DNA of 25,512 bases from Rhizophagus sp. LPA8_4_AMF (Eukaryota > Glomeromycota > Glomeromycetes > Glomerales > Glomeraceae): NCBI GenBank assembly GCA_021464525.1, contig JADRCO010000851.1, forward strand, positions 1-25,512. Reading direction: 5' to 3'. Below are positions 1 through 9,723 of the stretch, one piece after another (the stretch's first letter is position 1; the number at the start of each line of letters is the position of its first letter). The notes beneath the pieces are model-generated. The model ran no database searches and was not told where the DNA came from. It saw only the letters and a program-made list of their open reading frames with translations. The position numbers and the translations under genes were made by a program.

Positions 1-21
1 GTCACGTGACTCCGACGCAAA

Positions 22-98
22 TGGGATTAAATGGGATGGGATTTGGGATTTGGGATGGGATTTGGGATGGGATGGGATATGGGATTCTCCCAATCCCA
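22..98. repeat. TGGGAT short-unit array with G-quadruplex potential
   Basis: Ten GGG runs occur between 23 and 83 on the plus strand, separated by 2 to 7 bases, as variants of TGGGAT, TTTGGGAT and ATGGGAT. The array ends in a small inverted repeat (arms 80-86 and 92-98, five-base loop). A perfect palindrome with a CACGTG core lies just before it at 1-10. The array meets the usual intramolecular quadruplex pattern of four or more G3 runs with short loops. No gene is seen here. Confidence 0.75.
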
Positions 99-904
99 TT
101 AATATGGGCGGCAAGTATATATCCAGGCAAACATCTGTATTCTGTAAAAAAAGATAATATTTACGTAACAATTAATTTCTGACTAATTTTCTTTTAGAAT
201 CAGCTAATAGATCAAGGAGAAAAGTTAAAATGATACCTTAAAAGGGAATATGAATAACATTTTATTGTATTATCTGATGGTACAACAGCGCATAATCCAT
301 GTTATAAGCACATGTTACTCTTAATTAAAATTGAAAAAAAGTATCTCCAAACAATATACATGAAGAAATTTGTGAATCACAGGATCAAATTATCTATTAT
401 TTGAGCCATTAAAAACATGTAAAATATTTCTAGTCGCAAATTATTAGTTTTGAGTAAAAAAGCAGCTATTAGTTAATTATATAAAAACTTACCTAAAAGC
501 GCGAGAAAACCAAAAAATGCAGTTTTTAGAAAAAAAGGCAGGCTTTACATTCAGTTCTTATATCTACACGAAAATCTGGAAGTATTCAATTGGATATGAA
601 TCAGGCATATGATCTCTGTACACGGTTAATATATATCAAGTTGGATCACTTGGATGTATTACTTTTCTTTCTGATAATGGATCGCATTTCATAATGCAGA
701 TCTGATACTAAAAAAAACATGGTTTTTACCATTGATTCTCACCTGTATTGATTTTTCAAATCGATATAAACGAAGTTATGGATATAGAAAATGCTAGTGA
801 GTCTGGGATCCATTCATTAATCTGATTTTGTAAATTCGCTTATCTGTAACGGATCCGTGAATTCTTTTGGCACAATTGCGTTAATTGTTTACTGGTTGAC
901 ATAT
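99..904. other. Non-coding AT-rich stretch
   Basis: No convincing coding region, RNA gene or repeat was found. All reading frames are short and interrupted. It lies between the TGGGAT array and the DNA transposon that begins at 907. Confidence 0.5.
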
Positions 905-906
905 TA

Positions 907-2630
907 CAATCTACCCTCGATATGATGAATTTGGTGTCTAGGCTAGGCTTTCGTAATGGTAAGTGATAACACTATAACGAAATATTCGGTATATTATAAC
1001 TGATTCGGTATATACAATTATAACGAATTTCATTATATTATACTGCATATTCGTTAAAATTAAATTTTTATTTTAAGAGATAATTAACATTTGATTATAT
1101 AAATAAATTACACGATTTTTTGAAATTTTATTATTTTATTTATATAGACATAACGAAAATCAAGCCTCTTAATTGCATTAATAATTTTACTCCATTGTAG
1201 AATATAATTATCAAGATTAGTCTGTCTTGCAGAAATAAAACGTTGTTTCCAAGCTTCTTTTTTTTAGCTTTTTATCAAAAGTATTTCTGTTGCTCTAAAT
1301 ATAAAAAAAAACACTTTATATAAAATTAAATGGCTTCATTATGAGTAATGGCTGGTAAAGGAACCTCTTCTGTCTTCTTCTTGATTATTATTGGGAAGAA
1401 CTGCTTTCAAACTGATTTCTTCATCAGATATCATTCCCGTTGTAATTTCATCCTTATTGAATAAATTCGTCAGCAGTAAAAGAATTTTCAAGATCAAGCT
1501 TATCAATCAACATTTGAATCTCTTCCAAGTTCCTTCATATGTGTAAGATAAACTTGAGTATCAGCACAGTCATCATCATGTCATGATTATCAGTTATCGT
1601 CTCTATTATATCTGCTTTTAGCCAACAATTTTCGATGGTAGTTTTTGTAAAACTTGCAACATATTTGATACACTTTTTAATATTAATTTCAACGGGTTTA
1701 GTGCCATATTCATTAAAATTATTATTCATTAAAATTATCATATGCTTTAAGCCTAAATTAAACAATTTAGTTTTAACATCTACATCAAAGATACTAAAAA
1801 AAAAGAAAATAGTTAGCATTTAATTTAAAAAAAACGATCACTTTGCCGCTTCTCCATGCATATTGTATTGCTTAAGGTTATGCGCTTTTTTAGATTGTCA
1901 ACCAATCCATTTGACCCTTTAAATTTATCTTCTTTACACAAATAAGCGAGCTCTAAGGACCTACTTAAGAGAATATCATTATTGATGATAAAACCAGCTT
2001 GAAGTGCACTTTTCATCCAAAGTGTTAAATCATCTTCATGATAGAAAAAGTAACCCTTTTTCGCGTCGCAAGGCAGCTTGATGTGAATCAAGATCATAAT
2101 TATTACTAGTTCTTCTGTTTTAAGGAAGGAGTAGAAATTTATTTTCAAACAAATTTCTTTCTTTTGTGCTGCTGTAAGAGATTTACGTTTCCTAGGGACT
2201 TCATTTAGTTGTTTATTACCGGGTTTTACATGTTTGACTTTCGGTATTTTTAAAAGCCAGCTGAAGCAAATAAAAAAAATATAAAATAAAAACTTTTATG
2301 ATGTGTGGCTACTACATTGAAAGTGTTTCACTTAATTTCGCAAAAATTCTTCGGTATATTCATAAAAATTCAAAAAAAAATTCGGTATAAAAAAAAAATT
2401 CTTTGGTATATTCGTAAAAAAAGTCAGGAAATTCATTATAAAAAAAATCCGTTATAAAATGGTCATTTTATATATGCATGTTCGCACACCTTACTTCGTT
2501 AAACGTTGCACGGAATTTAATAAGTAAAGTTCGGTTTAACGAGGTTTTTTTCATACGTCAAAATCCGTACCACGCTGGGGGTTATTCTCTTATTCATTAT
2601 ATCAAAATTTGCTATAAAAAGGGTAGACTG
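907..2630 (-). mobile_element. Decayed pogo/Tigger-like DNA transposon (Tc1/mariner superfamily)
   Basis: The two ends are inverted copies. The left end begins CAATCTACCCT at 907, and the right end read on the minus strand begins CAGTCTACCCT at 2630. The similarity continues more loosely for about ten more bases. Each end is flanked by TA (905-906 and 2631-2632), the target duplication expected of Tc1/mariner elements. A broken transposase lies inside on the minus strand. The motif TTCGGTATA recurs near both ends (985, 1004, 2350, 2381). At about 1.7 kb the element is short for a pogo-like element with a full DDE transposase, and no catalytic core is visible, so it must be non-autonomous. Confidence 0.8.
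1322..2256 (-). pseudogene. pogo/Tigger-like transposase remnant (CENP-B-type DNA-binding part and C-terminal tail, DDE core missing)
   Basis: Reading the minus strand from about 2256, a basic helix-turn-helix start (RKRKSLTAAQKKEI) is followed by a CENP-B/Tc5-type domain. That domain has a WMKSALQAG segment and then FKGSNGLVDNLKKR, matching the family pattern of a conserved SNGW..RFKKR stretch. The frame stops near 1825. About 100 bases on, a second segment (roughly 1535-1795) carries TTIENCWLKADII, the signature that follows the DDE domain in these transposases. Frame-broken acidic tail segments continue to about 1322. The catalytic DDE/D region, normally some 150-200 residues between these parts, is absent, and the remaining parts have frame breaks. 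The assignment rests on remembered family patterns. Confidence 0.72.
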
Positions 2631-2632
2631 TA

Positions 2633-2899
2633 TTGCTTTATTTAATGAAACAAATGTTGCCGAAAACAGCAACTAATACATTATTACATAGTAAATTCTG
2701 TTCTATTAAGTGAAAACTTTATTAAAGTACTCAAGATCAAAGGCGGTCGAGGGTGTCTCTCTGTCTCTTTTGGTAATCCGATTAATCCTTGTGACTGAGA
2801 CGACGACGTGTGGGACACCCATCTGGTTCGTTGCCCTTTAGTAAACAAAAAGGAAGATTAAATTGATACTAAATAATCTGAAAACAGAGAGATTAGTCT
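2633..2899. other. Short non-coding stretch with an inverted repeat
   Basis: This lies between the transposon end and the stop codon of the next minus-strand gene. It holds one inverted repeat (GGGTGTC at 2751-2757 against GACACCC at 2814-2820) that could fold in the 3' untranslated part of that gene. No gene is seen. Confidence 0.4.
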
Positions 2900-3410
2900 T
2901 CATTCATACCATGGTATGTTTACACGTATTTGATCGATCCACGCTCCAATGGCGGTGCCATTTGGAAACGTAAATACTGTGTCGTTATGATTTGTCGCGC
3001 CGTTTGCTGTAAGATTTGCGATAATTGCAGCCCTGTCTTGATTTGCAACACCATTTCGAAGACCTGGTGCAGTCGCAACATCATTAAACCCTGCCAAATT
3101 CCATTCAAATACGAGGGCCGGCATGTCTTTGTCTCTTTTCAAAGCTCGGAGGACCAAAATGGCCGTGTCGTGATTATTAAGGAAAGGAGGGAGGTTTTCA
3201 GGTGCTAAAAAAAAAAGAATATTGATCAATATATATGGACATAAGCAATTTAACTGCTAAATTTTACATACTTGTGCCGCTTTTTTTTGCTAACTTTATA
3301 ATCTTGTTTCTTTGAACTGTATATAATAATAGTTATTGAAAAGCTCAAAATTTTACTGAGTTGATAAAAATCATACCTCTATCGTGAATATATCTGAATG
3401 GGTTTGACAT
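2900..3410 (-). CDS. Unrecognised 112-residue protein, two exons
   Basis: Exon 1 is 3410-3377 (ATG at 3410) and exon 2 is 3204-2900 (stop TGA). The intron of 172 bases has a GTATGA donor and a T-rich tract ending in TTAG. Joined, they give 113 codons in frame. The protein starts MSNPFRYIHDRAPENLPPF and ends in IPWYE. It has no cysteine, no signal peptide and no membrane segment. Its middle part (ALVFEWNLAGFNDVATAPG) is balanced in composition, and the coding DNA is visibly richer in G and C than its surroundings, which supports a real gene. I do not recognise the family. The Asn/Ala-rich part and the proline-rich N-terminal part give no functional clue. A transposon lies 270 bases downstream. 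Confidence 0.62.
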
Positions 3411-3458
3411 ACTTGCGGAAATGCAGGAAAGATAATTAAAGTATTTAAAGATTTAAAC

Positions 3459-3560
3459 AAAATATTTTTATCAATATTTAAATGTTATTTTATCAAAATA
3501 TTTTTATCAATATTTAAATGTTATTTTATCAAAGTATTTTTATCAATATTATTTTATTAA
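3459..3560. repeat. Tandem repeat, 36-base unit, about 2.8 copies
   Basis: A 36-base AT-rich unit starting AAAATATTTTTATCAATATT occurs at 3459-3494 and 3495-3530 without difference. A third, partial copy from 3531 has one A-to-G change near its start. The array sits 50 bases upstream of the start codon of the 2900-3410 gene. Confidence 0.85.
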
Positions 3561-3725
3561 ATTGATGGTGATTTCCGCCCGTAGAAAATTATTTATTATG
3601 CGGCTTATTGTGCGACATAGAGTTTATTATCGCACGGCCCTATAGGATCATACTACCGATATTGTACAATATTGATATCAATAGTTTATTTGCGTATAGA
3701 TATTGTACAGTGGTATTTTATATTA

Positions 3726-3750
3726 GTTAACGTCACTTCGTGAAGTTAAC
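3726..3750. repeat. Near-perfect 25-base palindrome
   Basis: GTTAAC at both ends (3726-3731 and 3745-3750) encloses a nearly self-complementary centre (TCAC against GTGA). It could extrude as a cruciform. Copies of GATATTGTAC or its complement lie on both sides (near 3657, 3698 and 3757), so it may be the centre of an old inverted-repeat element. Confidence 0.6.
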
Positions 3751-3952
3751 AACCAATAAGTACAATATCCATAAATTATTATTATACGGCCATCATGTAC
3801 ATGTACCAATTTAGTATATCATGCTTAATATAATGATTGAATTGCGTATAAAATTATACACTAAAAAATCTGAATCTAATACTATTTAATATAAAGCTTA
3901 TGAAAGTATAAAAAAAAGTTTAATTAATATGATGGTCACGGATAATAATATT

Positions 3953-3994
3953 GCTTAATAATGATATGATGTGGCACTAAGTGCCTTATTAAGC
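3953..3994. repeat. Nested inverted repeat
   Basis: GCTTAATAA (3953-3961) pairs with TTATTAAGC (3986-3994). Directly inside the right arm, GTGCC (981-985 of that kilobase) pairs with GGCAC (3973-3977) around a three-base loop. Eleven unpaired bases separate the two left arms. The structure stands out from the random AT background but has no coding context. Confidence 0.6.
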
Positions 3995-6637
3995 ACGCAC
4001 ATACAATTATTACACAACAGATAATGTGGTTACAATCTCGTAATAGCGAGCACATATAAAACTTTGAGATCGTGAGAAGATTAAGATAAAAAATGTTGAA
4101 TATATATTACTTCCTATAAAACCATAATTTAACCAAGTAATAAAATTGAAAGCCATTATGCGGCCTTAAATGATTGCTCTTTTAATGATTTAATCCTAAT
4201 CGTCGAATTTCCTGTAGCAAAAATATCTAAAAAAAAATTATGAAAGATTCGATTCCTAGATCCATTTACCTTCATGCGAAAATATAAATGTAAAATTTAA
4301 TTTTTAATAAAATAGTTTCAACCTTTGCAAACCTTTTTGGAAAGTTAAAAAAAAAAAATCAACTGTTAAAATAGATATGTAAGAAGAGCCTTTTTTTTGA
4401 TTTCATCATCATCTTCCGATACTTCTTTCTATTAACTTTTTTTTTTCAATTATTCTTGTTGATTTTGGTGCTATAAATTATAAATAAAGTTTGTTTTGTT
4501 AAAGCCGGTAGAAGATTATTTATAGTCAAAAAAGAATATATTAATTATAAATTATAGTAGTTTAACTTGATGATAATGGAACAAGAAAATTCTACCAATA
4601 AACCTATAACAACCTTATAATCCTTTTGAAGTATAAGAAAGTTTTTACTACGAATAATTATCAAGACGCGGTTTAGATGAGCTTTATAAAATTATTCTGA
4701 CACATTAATTAAAACAATAACACAATAACTTCATATTAATCTCCAATTTCCAATTTTATTCGAGATTTTTGAACGATGCAACATATTAAAGTAGTAAAAG
4801 TACCAGTTACATTTTTGATATTAAAGGTTGTGGCGTAAGAAATTATGAGAACATTTCTTCAAATCATAACCAAGAATTTTGATTACCAGAATCTCCAATA
4901 GTAAAATTAGGCGAAACTTTCAAATAATTCATTCTCAAATAGTCACGTCAGTCACCATCCATTAAGTATGGACAAATTTAATATTACTCCTTTTCCGCTT
5001 GTACTGAGGCCAAACGCAAAAATTATGCAATTTATTTTATTGTTTACCCACATTGTGTTTTATCATATGCTACATGAAAGATGTTGTAGACGTGCAAAAT
5101 GTATTATAGTATAACAAGAGACAGATTAAATTTCTTTACTAAGCAATAACGAGTTAGCAATAAATGTTAATTATTCAATTTATACAAATAAATGGATAAA
5201 AAACGGATTAAAACTTATTGTATTTCATAATAATCTAAAGATATACAGGCTTAAAGAAACGGTGCAGAAATACTTTCTTACTATAACTCTTTAAGCTTTT
5301 TTTTTTTGGTAACTCCTCTAAATCTTTCTCCAGTTGTTTTTCCCCGCCCTTTCAGTTGTGATTTTTCTCTCCTATTTTAAAATATATTTTTTAAGTTAAA
5401 AAAAGGAAACTCAAAATCTCATTGTATTTATATGTTATTGAGGTGATCGATTTCACATGATCATTAAATTGAAACTTCAAGTGTACAAACACGCTTAATA
5501 AAATTTTATGAGGATATAAAATAACGTAATTTTTATAAATTAGATGATTGTTATGAAAAACTTGAAACAATATCAGATCCAAAGATCATCTCAATGTTAA
5601 TATTCCAGGAGGAGAAAGTGATTTCATTCAAAAGAAGTAAGAAGAAAAAAAAATAATTTCACTCAACAATAACGATTATACCAAATTTCTTTGCTTTTAT
5701 CTTAGATATGATACATACTGTATACAAAAAATTATATTTTCACTCATATCTTACATTAAATGTAAATTATAAAAAAAAAAAAAAATTTGCAATTCACCGC
5801 TTTTATAATCATTAGATGTTGATATTATTAAATTTTATAAGAAATAGGAATAACTTGCATCAATGAGTAGGCGAATGTATCAAGGAAGGAATCACTCAAG
5901 CTCTAACCATAAAACGAGAGTTCCTATTCCTACCTGCTCACTACTCCGCATTGTTATCTAAGTTTTTGTTGATTTTAATATCTGCCCATAAACCAATAGA
6001 CTTTCCATCACTTTTTTCAGCTTTAATTTGATCTATACAAATCTACATAATACATAAAATCAGATTCACATGAAATCCACGTTGGGTTCAAAATTTTCCT
6101 TGAATTGGTCCAGATAGTCAAGCTGATATCTTTGAAGGTTATTGCTGCAAGAAATGCATCGACTATTTTTATTTCACTTCGTGCTAAATGTAAATTTAGA
6201 AAATAATTCTATTTTAATTTCAAACAAATAGTAAGTTTAAGGAATATGTTCTTTAGTTTATCAAACAAAAATCAAATTAAAGTTAGAAAATAAATTAGAT
6301 CTAAAAAATAAATGACCTGAAGCATATTCCTGCTTCTTTTTCTTTCTTTTCACGAATATAATTTTTTTTCCTTACAAGGAAATTAAATATGTTTGATCAG
6401 ACCATTTAACCAAATTTGGATTTAATTTTAAGGAATTCCTTTGATTTTATTCGTATAATCGTATAAATGTATTCTCCAATTAAACATGCCGGCAATTAGG
6501 GATTTATGAATTCCTAGTAAATCCTTGCTAAATTTGGTTATCTTGAAACATTGATCATCATCACTTGAAATTGTATATAACAGAATGCCAAGTACCCGAA
6601 ATATCTAAAAAATAAGAACAGAAATTACCATATCACC
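3995..6637. other. Long AT-rich stretch without a recognisable gene
   Basis: No reading frame here has balanced composition, splice-linked partners or a recognisable motif. Homopolymer A and T tracts are frequent. A short GC-richer patch at about 5860-5960 holds a 32-codon frame with no support. The last 100 bases act as the leader of the secreted-protein gene that begins at 6638. Confidence 0.5.
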
Positions 6638-7041
6638 ATGAAAAATCTCTTCTCTACCTTTATCATTGGTATAATCGCGAGCCTAGTGCTTTAGTTTAGC
6701 TTGGATGCCGGTCATCGGAGGTAAGCATTTCCTAAAATTAATCAAATTTGTGAATATTTTTTTTTTTCAAACCATTCATCTTAAAAAATTCTTTTCATTA
6801 CATAGCTTGTTCAATAGGTGATGGAAAACGTGATTGTCATTCAGGCTTCTCTTGTAGCTCTAATAACGATTACATATTCAAGAATTGTGAAAAATTCGTC
6901 TGCGTGCGCAATTTGGCTAATGGATGTAAAGTTGGAGGCCAGAAGAAAAATTGTAACCTCGGTGATCCCTGTGTGACTAATGATGACTGCAAAACACCTG
7001 GCTGTGCAGCTAACGACAACGGAGATGCTTTTTGTGTTTGA
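6638..7041 (+). pseudogene. Small cysteine-rich secreted protein, reading frame broken by one base at CTT-TAG
   Basis: ATG at 6638 has a good context (CACC before it) and opens MKNLFSTFIIGIIASLVL, the start of a signal peptide, but meets an in-frame TAG at 6692-6694. The next frame over has its own TAG at 6684-6686 and is open afterwards. It runs through 6720, across an 85-base intron (6721-6805, donor GTAAGC, acceptor CATAG) and on to TGA at 7041. That part has about 75 residues with eleven cysteines, in spaced patterns such as CNLGDPCVTNDDCKTPGC, typical of fungal apoplastic or effector-like proteins. An ATG at 6705 in the second frame would give an intact protein without the signal peptide. 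The simplest readings are a one-base insertion or a sequencing error. A +1 ribosomal frameshift is possible. AATAAA-like signals follow near 7064. Confidence 0.68.
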
Positions 7042-7852
7042 CCATAGATTACTGAATGTATATTAATAAAATGTCGTAAATTCTTTATAATGTTGTATCA
7101 TAATAAAGAAATTTGCGCAGATTAAAGTGTAATTGATCAACTTGACCATTTTTTTTTAAAAAAATATGTATTTTAAATTTAGTGCATCTCTCAAAAAGAG
7201 AACATTTGTATTTGATTTATACCTGCCTAAAATACTATCTATCATAGAAAATCACACTTTCATATAATATCACTTCGGTCCTAAATTATTACAAAAAAAG
7301 ATACACTATTATGTAGTCTACCGCTGTATTTTCTGATTTTATATGCGAAAAATAAGTGAAAAAATATAATTGTATAAGAGAGCATCCCGTGATTTTTTGT
7401 AAAATTTAATAAATAAAAATGTAATTAATTATCTTGTGTTTCACTTCTTCAATTGATATTAGATTCTTATGGATAAATAATAATATTCATTTTCTTAACA
7501 TTTTTAAAAATATTACAAATATTATATCACGCGTTATGCACATCTTCTGGTATCTTATGTATGTTATACGTAAATTTTTCTTAATAAAGCACGCGGCGTC
7601 ACTCAAGAGTAAATTTAAAACTGGATATAAATTGGTGCGCGAATTTATCAATAAGGTTCTTTATTGAAATACTTTTACAGAAAGGCGTAAAATAATATTT
7701 AATTAATTAACTATAAATAATACATTACATACTATTACAAAATAAACTAAATATAGTATATTCACAAAGTAAATATAAGAAAATTTGTGACAATATAACA
7801 ATATAATCAAAGAATAGTAAAATAAAAAAGTTCTAGATCACACATTCGCAGT
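7042..7852. other. Non-coding stretch between two secreted-protein genes
   Basis: Apart from polyadenylation-like AATAAA signals just after 7060, nothing stands out. A 70-codon frame at 7434-7667 is very rich in Ile, Phe and Lys, has no ATG at its head and is not supported. Confidence 0.45.
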
Positions 7853-8224
7853 CTAAAGTGCAAGTGGGCCTTTAATGCAGCAAGAACCGTTAATACTGCA
7901 AATTTCAGCGTCGGAAGGGCATGGAATGTTGCATTTGTTATTATGTAAGCATAGAGCAGCATACGGACATATCAGGATATGCTTCAAAATCGTTTGGACA
8001 TTGAAGCTGTCTGGACACTAAAATTGGTTTTCCGGTTTTCGTTACTCGAGAATATTTGATTCTCTTTTAAAATTAGTTAGTGTAGCGGAAGTGAAAGCAC
8101 TGAAAGCTACTATTGCAAGAAAAAGTATTAAGAAAAGTCGCCTTGTTCTTTCAAAAAGAAGATTATTGAATGAAATCCTTCGAAACCACCGATTAAGATG
8201 GTTGAAAATAGTTTTATTTTTCAT
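7853..8224 (-). pseudogene. Decayed small cysteine-rich secreted protein gene
   Basis: On the minus strand an ATG at 8224 opens a frame with a basic stretch and a strong hydrophobic segment (LFLILFLAIVAFSAFTSA), which looks like a signal peptide with a long basic head. It stops at TAA about 60 codons on. A second frame then continues with QCPNDFEAYPDMSVCC. A third frame carries CLHNNKCNIPCPSDAEIC and GSCCIKG, then stops at TAG (7853-7855). The three pieces together have the cysteine spacing of one secreted protein, so at least two frame breaks are needed, near 8060-8070 and near 7945. No intron of plausible length explains them: a GT...AG pair at the first break would be only 28 bases and leads to a stop. 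It is a relic, about 1 kb from a similar broken gene on the other strand. Confidence 0.58.
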
Positions 8225-9560
8225 TTTTCGCGTCTCTCATTTTTATTTTGATCACAAACCCAATCGTCAAGAAAACATGAATCAATTTCCAATAGGAACA
8301 ACACGGGAATCAAGTTACCCAATCACAATTATTCGTCAATATGATTATCTGAATCTCAATTTTGTCATACGATCTGATTTTTATATAAAAAGAAGTTTCT
8401 TTTGACAACTGTAATGATAATAATACTCCCGCTATTATCAGGCAAATATATAACCTTTTATAATTCGGCAGTATTATTACATATTATTTTACCATCCATA
8501 CATACTTTTCTCAATAAACTTAATCAACCCAAACAGATTATTAACAACAATGCGACTATTTCAGATAGTATTATCATGTATGCTTTTGTTGCAACTACTT
8601 TATTATTCATTCATATTTTATTGAATAAATTCAATCAAATAACTAAAAAAATCTATTTCAACAATATTTGATTATGATTGAATGGATCCTCATTTGTTTT
8701 CAATGAAAATTTTACATCAAGGATAATTTTATATTTTGGGCTACTCATTCTAATAGTAAATTCTTTCAGAAATATCTTTGACTCATATTTCTATGTTTTA
8801 TTCTTTCGAATATAATCTCAAGTTTCATTTCATCCTTTAATAGTTGATTTTTTACAATGACAATTGGTATTTTGAATTTTATCTTTCGATGATTATAATA
8901 GTTTATCATTTAATACTGTACCTAACCAGAAAGGCTTATCTTATATACAATTATTGATCCATTAAGAAATATAAAAATAGTATCATTTCTTTTAATTTGA
9001 AATTTCGGGATTTTATGTATTTTATGTATTATTGTTATCAGAAATGTTAGGAATAAGTCAAAATTTTGACATATCTTGATATGTATTAATAAACCTCATA
9101 ATAATTTTTTGTACTCTACTAATGCATGGTATCTTACATAAATATTGGAAGTAATGATCGGTTTGGAACTTCTCCCGATCTTTAAAAGAACTTGCCAGCA
9201 TATAGGATAATCTAGAAAGGGTTGGTGAATTATCTTGTTAGAAAATGTTTCCAATTCTTATAAAAAAATTACAAGGATGAAATCAAAAAGTTATAAGCTG
9301 AGTTAAATCAACTTATAAGTCGTATTAAATTCACTTATTCGATTCAAAGATCTATGAAATTACAAGTTCAGGAAGTTAGGCATAGAGAATACTCCAAAAT
9401 TAATTTGCATTTATTACTATAAGAATTATACTTATTTTTGATTCAAATCTTGTTTGATCTTTGGTACAAGAAAAAATGATTTTTTTGTTAACTATATCAA
9501 TTTTTCTTGTGTAAACGAAATTTTTAAGCACATTTATGGAGAGATTTTACAGTGCTTGTT
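8225..9560. other. AT-rich stretch without a supported gene
   Basis: A 90-codon frame at 8402-8671 could encode two hydrophobic segments but starts from TTG and has the composition of AT-rich background, so it is not called. Nothing else is seen before the heat shock elements that precede the AHA1 gene. Confidence 0.45.
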
Positions 9561-9565
9561 TACAG

Positions 9566-9583
9566 GAATATTCTAGAAACTTC
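9566..9583 (+). promoter_or_regulatory. Perfect four-unit heat shock element
   Basis: GAA-TA-TTC-TA-GAA-AC-TTC reads as four alternating 5-base units (nGAAn/nTTCn) without a mismatch, the known binding site of heat shock factor trimers. It lies about 140 bases before the ATG of an AHA1-type Hsp90 co-chaperone, a gene class known in yeast to be heat-induced. A second, weaker site (GAA-CA-TTC-CG-GAT) lies at 9612-9624. Confidence 0.82.
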
Positions 9584-9611
9584 ATGTAGATCTCCACATA
9601 GAAAAAAACGA

Positions 9612-9624
9612 GAACATTCCGGAT
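9612..9624 (+). promoter_or_regulatory. Second, imperfect heat shock element
   Basis: Two perfect units and one with the last base changed (GAA, TTC, GAT with two-base gaps). It is close enough to the four-unit site at 9566-9583 for cooperative factor binding. Confidence 0.55.
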
Positions 9625-9643
9625 AAAACAGATCATATCTTTA

Positions 9644-9722
9644 TTTCTGACATTTCTGACATTTCTGTGCGAAGTGGTTTTAATTCTTCATACTTGCCTT
9701 TATTCAACTTACCTTTATTCAA
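9644..9722 (+). repeat. Short direct repeats in the leader of the AHA1 gene
   Basis: TTTCTGACA repeats at a 9-base period over 9644-9667. Further on, a 15-base unit (CTTRCCTTTATTCAA) occurs twice head to tail at 9693-9707 and 9708-9722, with one difference, ending one base before the start codon. Confidence 0.75.
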
Positions 9723-9723
9723 A

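Noticed and set aside
640..715. Short stretch reading SDNGSHF, reminiscent of a retroelement integrase motif
   Set aside because: Only seven residues match and nothing on either side resembles integrase. Chance is likely.
2751..2820. Inverted repeat considered as a tRNA or other structured RNA
   Set aside because: The arms pair for seven bases, but no A or B box, anticodon arm or acceptor stem layout could be found.
5863..5961. 32-codon GC-richer frame starting with ATG
   Set aside because: Too short, without splice partners, motif or conserved look. Also checked for a tRNA on both strands without success.
7434..7667. 78-codon plus-strand frame with a basic C-terminal end
   Set aside because: No ATG at its head. 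The Ile/Phe/Lys composition matches background.
8036..8063. GT...AG pair that could be an intron mending the minus-strand secreted-protein relic
   Set aside because: It would be only 28 bases long, far below the other introns here, and the joined frame meets a stop soon after.
8091..8405. Plus-strand frame rich in Arg and Lys
   Set aside because: It overlaps the signal-peptide part of the minus-strand secreted-protein relic, which explains its composition as an antisense shadow.
8402..8671. 90-codon plus-strand frame with two hydrophobic segments
   Set aside because: It starts from TTG, is dominated by Ile, Leu, Asn and Thr as expected of AT-rich non-coding DNA, and has no splice partners or recognised motif.
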